A stretch of DNA of 64,000 nt from JABMMZ01 sp040386935 (GCA_040386935.1 JAZKEQ010000009.1:1-64000); one strand, 5' to 3'. Positions 25,500 to 34,951 are shown, counted from the stretch's first letter. Made by a program: numbers and translations. Notes: a model not told the origin generated them from the letters alone.

Positions 25500-26089
25500 T
25501 GGCGACAAAACTCCATACCGAAGCCAGTCATCAGATATCGGAATACATCGAGTCGATGCCGGAATGGAGTAGAGATATTTGCAAAAAACTGCGCACCATT
25601 ATTCATAAAGCCGACCCTCAGATGAACGAGGATTGGAAGTGGGGGCCTAACTTTAATCACAATGGCATGGTATGCGGAATTGGCGCTTTTAAAAAACATG
25701 TGTCATTTGTATTCTTTCAGGGTGCACAAATGAAAGATGCTAAAAAAATATTGCAACTGGGCGGTGCCAATGCACACAATCGCATGATGCATATTTTCAA
25801 TGTGAAAGACATTAAGGAAAAGGTGTTGATGGATTATATCAAAGAAGCAGTGCAAATCAATATGAATGGCAAAGCTGTTGGAATATCAAGTCCTGCCAAA
25901 GTAGAAATAGAAACACCGGACGATTTGCAAAACCTGTTGGAGCAAAATGGGCTCACTGAATATTTTGATATGCTTGCCTATACCCATCGCAAAGAATATA
26001 TTCTGTGGATTACCGATGCAAAGAAAGAGGAAACCCGCATCAAACGTCTAGATAAGACAATAGAGATGCTTCAGAAAAAAGTGAAATAA
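25499..26089 (+). CDS. DUF1801 / YdeI-like protein
   Basis: A 196-residue protein in two parts. The N-terminal part (to about 115) matches DUF1801: SRDICKKLRTIIHKADPQMNE, then WKWGPNF, VCGIGAFKKHVSFVFFQG. The C-terminal part (LQNLLEQNGLTEYFDMLAYTHRKEYILWI, KKEETRIKRL) matches YdeI/OmpD-associated proteins. The fold is frataxin-like for DUF1801, but biochemical function is unknown. Its ATG overlaps the fcl stop by one base, so it is cotranscribed. Confidence 0.82.
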   Translation: MATKLHTEASHQISEYIESMPEWSRDICKKLRTIIHKADPQMNEDWKWGPNFNHNGMVCGIGAFKKHVSFVFFQGAQMKDAKKILQLGGANAHNRMMHIFNVKDIKEKVLMDYIKEAVQINMNGKAVGISSPAKVEIETPDDLQNLLEQNGLTEYFDMLAYTHRKEYILWITDAKKEETRIKRLDKTIEMLQKKVK

Positions 26090-26111
26090 CAACGTTTCCG
26101 GTTGTACTTGC

Positions 26112-26720
26112 TTACCGCGACTTTTTTAATTGAAAATCTTCAAGTTTCTGATAGCTTTCAAAATCGGGCGCTACTTTAAAATGAAAGTCTTTCAAGTTGT
26201 AATTTTTTACTTGACTTGTTGAATCGGTTGCAACATCATAAGTTATTTTCTCGAGCGTAACCATTTCAAATGATTTATTGTAGGTAGCAATAATAGTAGT
26301 GCTCCCAAAAAAATCTTCAGCATGGTTTTCAAAGGCAAAAGTTTGTCCCTCATTGTCAAAATAATGGGTGCTGTTATCAAGACTGTGGCGGTCAATATCA
26401 TAAGGAGCCACCATTACTTTCTTAATATTTCCCATTGAGTCGCTGTAAAATGTATACACCGACTTAATGCTATCAGACATTAATGTTAAGTCTAATGGAT
26501 TTACTAAGATTGATGTGCTATATAAGCGGTAGAGTGTTTTATCAATATATAAGTCATCCCACAATTTTTTTTGATAAGCCAGGCGCTCATTTAAATCGTG
26601 TTCTGGAACTAAGCGAGATGATTCGGTGTTAAATGTTTCAGGTTTGGATTGAGGAGCACAAGCCGATAAAACACAGCAAAGTAGAACTAATGCAATATAC
26701 GCTTGTTGGATGAATCTCAT
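26112..26720 (-). CDS. Lipoprotein of unknown function next to the channel gene
   Basis: A 202-residue protein with an N-terminal signal and lipobox (VLSAC, Cys21), hence probably anchored in the envelope. The mature part is polar, with Tyr/Asp-rich strands (IKSVYTFYSDSMGNIKKVMVAPYDIDR, TTIIATYNKSFEMVTLEKITYD) that resemble a beta-sheet domain, but I recognise no family. It begins 7 bp after the stop of the pentameric-channel gene, so the two form an operon and may act together. Confidence 0.7.
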   Translation of the reverse strand: MRFIQQAYIALVLLCCVLSACAPQSKPETFNTESSRLVPEHDLNERLAYQKKLWDDLYIDKTLYRLYSTSILVNPLDLTLMSDSIKSVYTFYSDSMGNIKKVMVAPYDIDRHSLDNSTHYFDNEGQTFAFENHAEDFFGSTTIIATYNKSFEMVTLEKITYDVATDSTSQVKNYNLKDFHFKVAPDFESYQKLEDFQLKKSR

Positions 26721-26727
26721 CTCTTAT

Positions 26728-27699
26728 TTAAACCAATGAATCTGATAAATAAGCACGGCCGATATACCAAAGATTAATCGCTACAAAAAAGATGAGCAAT
26801 AAACGACCACTCTTTTGATTTCTGCTGACAGCTTCATTGACCAATCCTTGTTTGCAAAGTTTATAAGTGTATACAGAACTTGCCATTGCCATAAATATAT
26901 AAAACAATGTAAAGCCGTGTAGGCTATCAACAAGTGTAAATGAGTTTGATTCAGGTAAAGCGGAGTCGATGATGTACTTGTTGCCTATCACAGCAAATAG
27001 TGACCCTACACTAAGGGCTAGTCTTGCATCCATGTTATCTGCAGGAATGTAAAAACAGGCACATGATATGAAAAATGCGATATACATGCCAAGAAATAGT
27101 TTGAAAAATAATTCCCATGAGTCGCGATGTACTGAAATAACTACCCTGTATACACTATAAGCAGATTGTGGTTGGCTCAATTCGGGATCACCAAAACCTG
27201 TTTCGTATTGCTTGATGGATGATTCAATATTGAAACTATCCTTCTCCCATTCTGTTAAAAAATATTTGCCATAGTGATTACCCAATGTATCTGTTGCAAA
27301 TATCAGTTCATTGGCGTCAAACATTGAATTCTCAATGGTGAAGCGCAGTTTCTGACGGTCGAAGGGAAAGTGTTTGATTTTCCAAGTACCCTTCATCAGG
27401 CACTCAAGTTTCATCAACATGTAAATACTGCCATCGTCAAGGGTATCTATGGTCGCATACGATTTTTCGAATTTCTTAGCCATCGGTACTTCCAGATTTT
27501 TCATGAAATCAAATTCGGGTCGTTTGTATTTCAACCACAACCATAAATTGATGGAGTATTCCTTTAGTCTGAAATCAATGTCGTGAATACTGGTAACATA
27601 TACCCCAACTGTAACGGTATCGGGCGCATCGGCTGCTGCCCTTGCTGCAGGACAGCAATAGCCAATCCAGCAGGCGATCAAAAACAGTGCTTTTTTCAT
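26728..27699 (-). CDS. Pentameric ligand-gated ion channel homologue
   Basis: A 323-residue protein with a signal peptide (about 1-22), a beta-rich extracellular domain (VGVYVTSIHDIDFRLKEYSINLW at 31-53, FPFDRQKLRF at 111-120 in the Cys-loop position without flanking cysteines), and four membrane helices. M1 is about 193-217, M2 about 225-245 (ARLALSVGSLFAVIG with Asp224 at the inner mouth), then the M2-M3 loop with ALP, M3 about 260-280 and M4 about 298-318. This order and the M2 pattern match bacterial GLIC/ELIC-type channels. An acidic residue before M2 suggests cation conduction (inference); the ligand is unknown. Confidence 0.85.
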   Translation of the reverse strand: MKKALFLIACWIGYCCPAARAAADAPDTVTVGVYVTSIHDIDFRLKEYSINLWLWLKYKRPEFDFMKNLEVPMAKKFEKSYATIDTLDDGSIYMLMKLECLMKGTWKIKHFPFDRQKLRFTIENSMFDANELIFATDTLGNHYGKYFLTEWEKDSFNIESSIKQYETGFGDPELSQPQSAYSVYRVVISVHRDSWELFFKLFLGMYIAFFISCACFYIPADNMDARLALSVGSLFAVIGNKYIIDSALPESNSFTLVDSLHGFTLFYIFMAMASSVYTYKLCKQGLVNEAVSRNQKSGRLLLIFFVAINLWYIGRAYLSDSLV

Positions 27700-27783
27700 G
27701 TTAAACTTTTGGTAAAGTTAACCTTATTTTTTAAATTTGTTAAAGTCTGTTAGTCATTATTGGTCTGATATTCAAAGAAAAAC

Positions 27784-28401
27784 ATGTCAATAATTAGGGT
27801 AGCAATAATATTAAGTTTGTCACTATTTATAAATAGCAGTGCATTTGCTCAATTAATCTATAATAATACATTTATAGTTGACTCAAACACCAGTGTTTCA
27901 ATTGTCAATGGCAAATACAAAATAGATAAGGACATCATTGAGGGGAGTAAAAATTTACCTCGGATGCTGAATGAATTAGATACTAATTTTCTCGAAAAAA
28001 AATGGAAAGTAGAAGATATTCCTACTTTTATAATATCTTTTATGGATAGTTTGACAGGGCCATTTGTGCTGGCTAATACAGGGGAGCCCTACACAAAAGG
28101 TTGTATTGTTGAAACAGGATATAAAAATGATAGCAATGGAAAATCAGTGAAATATAATTTACCTAGTAGGCAATTAGCATTTCTTGGAATAGGGAATGAT
28201 ATGGCCATAATTACCTACTGCCAGGGAGGAATTGCCAGTTCCGAATATATCTTAATATTTAAGTTCAAGGGTAATACAATAACCGATTTTTGGGCAACAA
28301 ATATTAATTCAGATGATATTAAAACTCAAGCCCAAATAATGAGATTATTGAAATCAAAAATTAGTGATGAAAGCTTGTTAAAACTGAATTTTTGCTATTA
28401 A
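27784..28401 (+). CDS. Secreted protein of unknown function
   Basis: A 205-residue protein with a signal peptide ending SSAFAQ (about residue 23). The rest is soluble, with no recognised domain; segments such as QLAFLGIGNDMAIITYCQGGIASSEYILIFKF suggest a small alpha/beta or beta domain. It has lower GC than its neighbours and stands alone between the divergent channel operon and the convergent pyrE. No sorting tail is present, so periplasmic or outer-membrane-associated location is likely. Confidence 0.6.
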   Translation: MSIIRVAIILSLSLFINSSAFAQLIYNNTFIVDSNTSVSIVNGKYKIDKDIIEGSKNLPRMLNELDTNFLEKKWKVEDIPTFIISFMDSLTGPFVLANTGEPYTKGCIVETGYKNDSNGKSVKYNLPSRQLAFLGIGNDMAIITYCQGGIASSEYILIFKFKGNTITDFWATNINSDDIKTQAQIMRLLKSKISDESLLKLNFCY

Positions 28402-28570
28402 ATGTTTTAACTCACTTTTAAAACCAAAATGAAATTTAATTATCATTTATTAAGAGAGAGATGAAAGCAGATATTTCAAGAGATCAACATCTCATCTGTT
28501 GGAAAAATGTCAAGTAAGAAGCGTATTAATCATGGCAACCATTTAATCACTTCAATTCATAGTACAGACA

Positions 28571-29215
28571 TCACAGTATCCCATCACTCCACACTTGTGG
28601 GTCTTTGCTCCACAGTGCAATCTTGTCGGCTTGTTCTGCATTGATGTAGTTACTTTCGGTAGCAACTTTTGCCAATTCATTGAAATTGCTGAGTGAAATA
28701 TATGGGCAGGCAGTTGCTTTAAATTTGTCGTCACTGGCTGCAAATCCATAATTGAAAATAGAAACCAAGCCTATAACTTCTATGCCGGCTTCACGTAGAT
28801 CTTCAACAGCTTTCAAACTGCTTTTGCCCGTACTGATAAGGTCTTCAACCACTACTACTTTAGCACCGGTCTCTAAGCGACCTTCAATGCTGTTCTTTAA
28901 GCCGTGCTTTTTAGGTTCAGGACGGACATAAGCAAATGGCAATTCCATGTCGGCAGCTATTAATGCACCTTGAGCAATACCGGCTGTAGCGACACCTGCT
29001 ATGGCTTGTACGCCTGCGAAATTGGTTTTAATGGCTTCTACCAGTGCTTTGGTGATAAATGATCGGATGTGAGGATAAGAGAGTGTTACCCTGTTGTCGC
29101 AATACACGGGCGAGCGCATGCCGCTGGTCCAGGTAAAGGGATTATCGATATTTAATTTAACAGCCTCGCATTCTAAGAGGTATTGCGCTATTTTTGCACT
29201 TGTATTGTCTGACAT
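28571..29215 (-). CDS. pyrE: Orotate phosphoribosyltransferase
   Basis: A 214-residue type I phosphoribosyltransferase. The PRPP-binding motif VVVVEDLISTGKSS and the flexible-loop RPEPKKHGLKNSIEG match OPRTase, as does MRSPVYCDNR near the N-terminus. It converts orotate and PRPP to OMP in pyrimidine synthesis. The gene is divergent from the Nudix gene with 11 bp between the starts. Confidence 0.96.
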   Translation of the reverse strand: MSDNTSAKIAQYLLECEAVKLNIDNPFTWTSGMRSPVYCDNRVTLSYPHIRSFITKALVEAIKTNFAGVQAIAGVATAGIAQGALIAADMELPFAYVRPEPKKHGLKNSIEGRLETGAKVVVVEDLISTGKSSLKAVEDLREAGIEVIGLVSIFNYGFAASDDKFKATACPYISLSNFNELAKVATESNYINAEQADKIALWSKDPQVWSDGIL

Positions 29216-29226
29216 AATTAATAGGG

Positions 29227-29862
29227 ATGCAAAATTATAGAATATTTATTAACCACTCTACTATATTTATAGGAGATCAAAAATTTGTTGCTGAACAAGC
29301 CCCATCTGCCCACCACCAATCAACTGAAAATATGGCAGCGGTAGTCAATGAGTTGCTGAATAACAGCGATAATAAAGGGCGCAGTATAGCTTTTGTTACA
29401 GATCATGGGATGGATGTGTTCAAAGTGTTACGCAAAAATTTTAAAGTCATTAAAGCTGCCGGGGGTATTGTGTTCAACAGCCAGGGGCAATTATTGCTCA
29501 TCAAACGTTTGGGTATGTGGGATCTGCCAAAAGGAAAAATTGAAAAAGGCGAAGACCAGCGATTGGCCGCCCTGCGCGAAGTACATGAGGAATGCGGTCT
29601 TAATTTTTTAGGCATCTTAAAGAAAGTGGAGGATACCTACCATGTGTATTTCTTGAAAGGACGCTGGATTCTGAAAAAAACAGCTTGGTATAAAATGGTG
29701 GCTTGGGGTAATGACGAAGATGTAACCCCGCAGTTGGAGGAAGATATTACAGAAGTGCGCTGGGTGGATAAGGCCTTTTTAAAACAGCCCGACTTCGAAA
29801 CTTATGATTCACTTAAAAGTCTGATCGCAAAAATCGAATTCCCTAAGCCTACTAAAAAGTAA
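29227..29862 (+). CDS. Nudix hydrolase
   Basis: A 211-residue protein. After an N-terminal domain of about 70 residues comes a Nudix fold with box GKIEKGEDQRLAALREVHEECGL (Gx5Ex7REVxEExGL), the Mg-binding catalytic helix, near residues 101-123. The substrate is a nucleoside diphosphate derivative but cannot be specified. Its 3' end overlaps the 3' end of the convergent coaD by 11 bp. Confidence 0.92.
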   Translation: MQNYRIFINHSTIFIGDQKFVAEQAPSAHHQSTENMAAVVNELLNNSDNKGRSIAFVTDHGMDVFKVLRKNFKVIKAAGGIVFNSQGQLLLIKRLGMWDLPKGKIEKGEDQRLAALREVHEECGLNFLGILKKVEDTYHVYFLKGRWILKKTAWYKMVAWGNDEDVTPQLEEDITEVRWVDKAFLKQPDFETYDSLKSLIAKIEFPKPTKK

Positions 29863-30310
29863 TGCCTTCGGGTACAAATTTGCTGTAGTTCCCTTTATTG
29901 ATAATGATGTCGCGTACAATGGTGCTGCTGATATTGGTATAATAAGGGCTTGATAATAAAAATACTGTTTCTATTCCCTCTACCAATTCTTTATTGGCGT
30001 AAGCAATTTGCTGCTCGTACTCAAAATCTCCGGGTGATCGCAGACCTCTTAAAATAAATCCAGCGCCAATAGATTGTCCAAAATTAACTGTCAGTCCTGT
30101 ATAGGCTTCAACAGTTACCCTTGGTTGGTTTTTAAATACCTGTTGTATCCACTCAATGCGTTTTTCAATCGGAAACAGATTCGTTTTTTTGGCATTAGAA
30201 CCTATGGCAATAATGATCTTGTCGAACATCAGCAATCCCTTCTCGACAATGTCTACATGTCCTTTGGTAATAGGATCGAATGAGCCGGGGAACAGTGCGA
30301 TTTTTTCCAT
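29852..30310 (-). CDS. coaD: Phosphopantetheine adenylyltransferase
   Basis: A 152-residue nucleotidyltransferase. The start IALFPGSFDPITKGHVDIVEKG carries the T/HxGH motif (TKGH), and RGLRSPGDFEYE and SSTIVRD are standard CoaD segments. It joins ATP and 4'-phosphopantetheine to form dephospho-CoA, the penultimate step of CoA synthesis. It is convergent with and overlaps the Nudix gene; rsmD lies upstream on the same strand, a common bacterial neighbour. Confidence 0.97.
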   Translation of the reverse strand: MEKIALFPGSFDPITKGHVDIVEKGLLMFDKIIIAIGSNAKKTNLFPIEKRIEWIQQVFKNQPRVTVEAYTGLTVNFGQSIGAGFILRGLRSPGDFEYEQQIAYANKELVEGIETVFLLSSPYYTNISSTIVRDIIINKGNYSKFVPEGITF

Positions 30311-30381
30311 AGTAGTAATACGGTTTAGAATACAAAACTAGTGGTTTTGAGATAATACAGCCTTATGATGGGCTGTTTATT

Positions 30382-30918
30382 TTATTGGGCCTCAAAAATA
30401 CTGAAGGTGGTACTCCCGTATTGTTTTTTTTGTTTCAGCAGGGGAGAATGAAGAATGATGTTATCGGTATGTTCCAATATGAAGATGCCTTTGCGTTGAG
30501 TAAAGTCGGGGTGACTAGTTACGGCATCAGATAGGCCGTGTATCTGATTGTAATTGTATGGAGGGTCAGCAAAAATAATATCAGCAGTCGCTTCAGTTTT
30601 CTGAATGTATTTTAAAGCATCACTTTTGAAAATGGTCCAGTTATCAATATTTAATTCAGCTTTTACAGCCTTCATATAGGTGATATTAGCGGCATTGGCA
30701 TCTATGCTGATGAGTGAGGCAGCCCCCCGCGACAAGCATTCAAGTCCTATATTACCTGTTCCGGCAAATAAATCAATAATAGTTTTACCTTCAAAATCAA
30801 GTGTATTCTCTATCGCACTAAATAAACCTTCCTTTGCCAGATCGGTTGTCGGTCTGGTATTGGAACCGTTATAGGTTTTAAATTGATAGCCTTTGAATTT
30901 GCCTGAAATTATACGCAT
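30382..30918 (-). CDS. rsmD: 16S rRNA (guanine966-N2)-methyltransferase
   Basis: A 178-residue SAM-dependent methyltransferase beginning MRIISGKFKG, as RsmD proteins do. IDLFAGTGNIGLECLSRGA is SAM motif I and FADPPYN is the catalytic DPPY motif. The frame is open six codons upstream, but the ATG at 30918 gives the conserved start. It overlaps the DUF3822 gene by 10 bp and is followed after 71 bp by coaD. Confidence 0.95.
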   Translation of the reverse strand: MRIISGKFKGYQFKTYNGSNTRPTTDLAKEGLFSAIENTLDFEGKTIIDLFAGTGNIGLECLSRGAASLISIDANAANITYMKAVKAELNIDNWTIFKSDALKYIQKTEATADIIFADPPYNYNQIHGLSDAVTSHPDFTQRKGIFILEHTDNIILHSPLLKQKKQYGSTTFSIFEAQ

Positions 30919-31637
30919 AATGCAGCAGCGTAACACCCAAATAATTTCTCTCCTAGCATTGGTACAACAGGGTGATGGATAATACCTGGTGCTGATAATA
31001 AATTGAAGAAGGCAAAATGAGGTTTGATGAAATCAACCAATACCTGATCTTCAGCAATGGAATAATCAATATTCAATGTTGTTTCAGATGGCAGTAGGTC
31101 GCTTATCTGAATTGTATTCAACAGAAAATACAATATCTCGTGGTTGTTGTCACATTTAAATGTATTGGCCAAATAACAAGTGGCGCCATCCATTAGTAAA
31201 ATATGATAGTGGGTGCTGTTTTTGAATAAATAGATTTGCTTTGCTTTCTTGTCTATCAGATGATAGTCTATCAATGCTGAAACTAAATGGAGCGTATTGG
31301 GTAGAGCATTCGTTCTGTTAACACTTACCTGTCCGCTTAATTTTGAATCTGTGAATGTTTCTGAATTGAAAAGTGCAGGTGTTACTTCATATTCGGTATG
31401 GGTAACCACTTCAGTTATTTTGTTAAAATTTTCTTTAAACCAAGGCTCTACTTCTGTAATATTTGTTACAGGTAAAGCAATTTTGTACGACATCATCCTC
31501 TTGTCTTTCGATGAAAACGCAGCGAGTGCAATGCAGGAAGGATAGTGAATATGCACCAAATCGCAAAGCGATGGAATCATCTCGTGAGCAGGAGAGTCTT
31601 CTGCTAGAAGGTGTTGTTTGTTCGTATGCTCGTGCAT
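30909..31637 (-). CDS. DUF3822 family protein
   Basis: A 242-residue protein with no signal or membrane segment. The pattern of strands (KQIYLFKNSTHYHILLMDGATCYLANTFKC, HEILYFLLNTIQISDLLP) and its position immediately upstream of rsmD, overlapping it by 10 bp, match the DUF3822 family of Bacteroidota, which has an actin/ASKHA-like fold by family description. Function is unknown; the constant linkage to rsmD and coaD is the only clue. Confidence 0.78.
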   Translation of the reverse strand: MHEHTNKQHLLAEDSPAHEMIPSLCDLVHIHYPSCIALAAFSSKDKRMMSYKIALPVTNITEVEPWFKENFNKITEVVTHTEYEVTPALFNSETFTDSKLSGQVSVNRTNALPNTLHLVSALIDYHLIDKKAKQIYLFKNSTHYHILLMDGATCYLANTFKCDNNHEILYFLLNTIQISDLLPSETTLNIDYSIAEDQVLVDFIKPHFAFFNLLSAPGIIHHPVVPMLGEKLFGCYAAALCV

Positions 31638-31687
31638 TTTATGGTCTCTGTATTTAGAAAATAGAGTGTTGCAATAATAGGTAAAAA

Positions 31688-31726
31688 TAAAAAAAAGCCC
31701 ATAAACAAAGAGGTGCTTATGGGCTT
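31688..31726 (-). terminator. Terminator of the T9SS type A protein gene
   Basis: A perfect 10-bp stem (AAGCCCATAA at 31695-31704 with TTATGGGCTT at 31717-31726) has a 12-nt loop and is followed on the minus strand by a run of eight or nine T. It lies 21 bp after the stop at 31747. Confidence 0.88.
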
Positions 31727-31746
31727 GATATTATAAAAAGACTTTT

Positions 31747-34281
31747 TTAAAGTTTCATCATCATGCTAACCTTTCGGCCGTCAGCATTGGCAATTACAAA
31801 ATGGTAAATGCCTTTTGTCCACTGTTCGGTATCAATAATTTGATTGGCTGAAACGCTGTTGCTTTGAAGTATTATCTTGCCGATATTGTCAAATACAGTA
31901 ATGGTATAATCAGTCATATCAGTTTCAATTGAAACTTGATTGCCAAATGGATTTGGGTAAATTGCCAGTGAATTGTTGAACATCGTTTTTACAGATGAGA
32001 AATCAGGGAAGTTCACTGTTTGTTCCATACTGTCTTCACAACCCGGGAAGTTTTTTGTAATCAGTTTTATTTGTGCTGTTTTGCCACTGTAAGCCGACAT
32101 GTCAGAAATGAAATTTTGGGAATTGGCTTTTAAGGTGTCATTAATGAACCAGGTGTAGCTAACATTAGATGAATCGTTTGGTTTAAAGGTGTACACTTTC
32201 CATACTCTTGAATAGCTAAATAGTGCATTAGCAGCTTGTGAACGTGTGAAATTAACCAGTCCTATAGTTTTTGTACAAGCGTTATTATGGATATCCACTT
32301 TCATTTTATCACCAGTTACAAGTCCTGTGTACTGGAACTGATTGTTAGGGCCTGAATATTTCAAAGCATTGTTTAAGTAGAAGTCGTATTGCTTGTAAAG
32401 CGGGTTAATGGCGTATAAGTATTTATCGGTACACGATGACAAATTGAAATTGTAAATACCTTGATCCTGAGGGAAAGTATCGACAATATATGCAAGTTTC
32501 TCATTTATGGCAGGGCAGGTTAAACTTAAACTGTCTACAATACGAATGCTCAACGAATCACTTTTTAAAGGCTGGAAAGTAAAGCTGGTGTCGGAACCAA
32601 AAAGTCCGTTATCAAATGAAATACTAGTGTTAGATTTCCGAAGTCCTACAACATTGGCCGTAATAGTTTGACCCAAACATATATTGCTGTTTAGCATAAG
32701 GGTATAAGAAATATTTGAACAGTTGTTGGTTTTTACACTGATAACAGAATCAGAAAAACCACAAACGTTTTTCTGAAAACTTCTTACTCTGATGTTATAA
32801 AAAGTAGTCGGGTTCAATCCTGATAAATCAAGTGCAGTATCATTCAGCGCTCTGAAAAAATTGATGTTATTAATACTGTATTGAACAGAATCAATACCTG
32901 CTGTTTTTGACCAACCTAAATGGATGTTGCTTGTACCCTTAGAAATACTGAAATTAGTTGGAAATATTTTATTTGTAACAACTCTTGTAATCGTATTGGA
33001 AGGTAAGCTGAAACAGTTGGTTAAACTTTTTGCAATACCGTAAATACTGACATCACTTAATCCTGTATATTGAAATGATGGTGATTTTGTCCGCTCATAC
33101 AATTTATTATTGACATACCAGTGTACGCTATCTGCAGAAGTTAAATTAGCAGTTATGGTTTCAGAAATTTTTCCGCAAACAGTATCTGTGGCAATATTTG
33201 TAATAGTCAATGAGGGTTTTGGGTACCACAGCAATTTAAAGTTGCCACTCTTGGCAGTACATTGAGTTGTGGTAAGGGTTGTTGTAACAAAATAATTGCC
33301 CGTATCTTTTACATAAATTGTTCGCAGTATTTTATTGGTTGGGGTCCATTTGTATTGCAAATTGGAGCCTGTGTTGGCGCTTAATAACAAGGAATCACCT
33401 TTGCATATTGTGCCTGCACTGCCATTGACGATTGATGCCGATGGCGATAATTTAACATTTACTTTTAATGTATCTGATGCACCGGGGCCGTATTGATTTT
33501 TAACTGTAAGAATGGCGAGTTGGGTGCCGGGTGCGGTAAATTTAACTGTTGGATTTTGCAGAGTACTCGTAAGTGGTGAAGCATTTGTAAATTTCCAGGT
33601 ATATCCCGTTGGTGAATTGGTGCCTGAGCCATTCATCTGTATGGTGTAGTTGTTACATGTAACACTATCAGCACTGTATACATTTGCTTTGGATAATAAT
33701 GGAGACATACCATATTCAAATGTTTTGCCGTATACAACATCACCACCATCACTGCCGTCTTTATTTGAAGCCATCAGCACAACATAAAATTTAACTTTGC
33801 CGACATTAGTATTTGGAGCTTTCCATTTGAATGTCCATTTGGTACTGTCTAATCTCACTGTATCCAATCCTGAAGTTGTATGTTCAATATATTCGCGGGT
33901 TTTTGATGAAATAGTGCCTGTTTTTTTCTGGACCCTCGATGTACTTGCTGTAAATGTACCTGCAGGGTCGTTTGTAGAAGATGTGAGACAAGTAATTTCA
34001 AATCCATAGCGTTTGATGCCGCTTTGTTTAAAGCTAAGCGATATTTCATATAAGCTGTCGGGAACATAACCCCCGCCCGGGAAACCTGTTTCTAAAATAA
34101 TTTTGTTGAGATTCGAATTGCCGGATGTAATAAGGGAGCCTGAATGGCAGCTGGTGCAATTGCCTTCGCTGGGTGCATTGGTTAACGAGGGATCAGGACC
34201 ACTGCTGTACATCACAGCGCTGGTTAAAGTAAGAAGGAACACTAAAACAATAAAAAAGTTGCGTATGTAAAGTTTATTCAT
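31747..34281 (-). CDS. T9SS type A secreted protein with N-terminal choice-of-anchor V-like domain and CxxCH motif
   Basis: An 844-residue secreted protein. A signal peptide (about 1-25) precedes SSGPDPSLTNAPSEGNCTSC, with CTSCH at 42-46 resembling a c-type heme site, and a domain (about 50-195) like the reelin/choice-of-anchor V group. Then come Ig/PKD-like and fibronectin-like repeats (GYTWKFTNASPLTST, QYKWTPTNKILRT, FYNIRVRSFQKN). The last 75 residues (AIYPNPFGNQVSIET, VFDNIGKIILQ, KGIYHFVIANADGRK) are the Por secretion tail. It is likely a cell-surface or released protein handled by the type IX system encoded in this window. Role unknown. Confidence 0.88.
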   Translation of the reverse strand: MNKLYIRNFFIVLVFLLTLTSAVMYSSGPDPSLTNAPSEGNCTSCHSGSLITSGNSNLNKIILETGFPGGGYVPDSLYEISLSFKQSGIKRYGFEITCLTSSTNDPAGTFTASTSRVQKKTGTISSKTREYIEHTTSGLDTVRLDSTKWTFKWKAPNTNVGKVKFYVVLMASNKDGSDGGDVVYGKTFEYGMSPLLSKANVYSADSVTCNNYTIQMNGSGTNSPTGYTWKFTNASPLTSTLQNPTVKFTAPGTQLAILTVKNQYGPGASDTLKVNVKLSPSASIVNGSAGTICKGDSLLLSANTGSNLQYKWTPTNKILRTIYVKDTGNYFVTTTLTTTQCTAKSGNFKLLWYPKPSLTITNIATDTVCGKISETITANLTSADSVHWYVNNKLYERTKSPSFQYTGLSDVSIYGIAKSLTNCFSLPSNTITRVVTNKIFPTNFSISKGTSNIHLGWSKTAGIDSVQYSINNINFFRALNDTALDLSGLNPTTFYNIRVRSFQKNVCGFSDSVISVKTNNCSNISYTLMLNSNICLGQTITANVVGLRKSNTSISFDNGLFGSDTSFTFQPLKSDSLSIRIVDSLSLTCPAINEKLAYIVDTFPQDQGIYNFNLSSCTDKYLYAINPLYKQYDFYLNNALKYSGPNNQFQYTGLVTGDKMKVDIHNNACTKTIGLVNFTRSQAANALFSYSRVWKVYTFKPNDSSNVSYTWFINDTLKANSQNFISDMSAYSGKTAQIKLITKNFPGCEDSMEQTVNFPDFSSVKTMFNNSLAIYPNPFGNQVSIETDMTDYTITVFDNIGKIILQSNSVSANQIIDTEQWTKGIYHFVIANADGRKVSMMMKL

Positions 34282-34384
34282 ATCTGCAAATATCCTACTA
34301 TTAAAGGGATTAAGCCCTGTTTGTCATATTAATTTGACATAAAAATGATAGAGAAAAATAGAAATTTTTAGATAAGGTTAATAA

Positions 34385-34951
34385 TCAGGAAAGTCGCTTG
34401 GAAATAATTTCCTCAACTTTGTGAAATAATTGAACAGGTGTATGCTTGCGCCATGTAATATGATCTAATTCGCCACCAAAATTGATGTAGTAATCGGCTT
34501 TTGAATATTTCAATTCTTCCAAAACATGTTCACGGAAATTAACATATGCAATCCATCCTTCTTCCACTTCACCATACCATTCTTCATAGTATGAATCATC
34601 ACTACCATGAAAATTGAGGATGTTCTCTCCAATCAGAATAAATTTATTGATGCCCTCATCAGTCAGTAATTCAATGACCTCTCTTTTAAGTAACATAATG
34701 TCGTTGTTAATCGCATCGTTCCATTCCCCAATCAGTTCAATAATGCTATAACCTTTGTCGTAATCAACAAATAAAATTTTAATGTATAGTGTTGTGGAGC
34801 CAAATTCATCCCATTGTGGATGTATCACATAGTTATAGATGGTATGTGTGTACTCAAACTCGCTGTGTTCTTTCTGGTAAAAGGGTGATAGGGCATCCTC
34901 TTCAGAATTATATAAATGTAGCCAGTTGTAATATGGTTCAATGTCCTGCAT
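34385..34951 (-). CDS. Conserved hypothetical protein
   Basis: A 188-residue soluble protein, acidic and aromatic-rich (DSYYEEWYGEVEEGWIAYVNF), with no signal peptide, membrane segment or known motif. The C-terminal INFGGELDHITWRKHTPVQLFHKVEEII stretch gives it a compact alpha/beta look. Homologues of similar appearance occur in Bacteroidota but I cannot assign a function. A minus-strand TAATTTTG box at 34965-34972 lies 13 bp ahead of the ATG. It is divergent from the BNR-like gene. Confidence 0.6.
   Translation of the reverse strand: MQDIEPYYNWLHLYNSEEDALSPFYQKEHSEFEYTHTIYNYVIHPQWDEFGSTTLYIKILFVDYDKGYSIIELIGEWNDAINNDIMLLKREVIELLTDEGINKFILIGENILNFHGSDDSYYEEWYGEVEEGWIAYVNFREHVLEELKYSKADYYINFGGELDHITWRKHTPVQLFHKVEEIISKRLS

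Noticed and set aside
25499..26089. Bacteriocin-resistance function for the YdeI-like protein
   Set aside because: The family label includes that suggestion, but nothing in the neighbourhood (GDP-fucose synthase) supports it.
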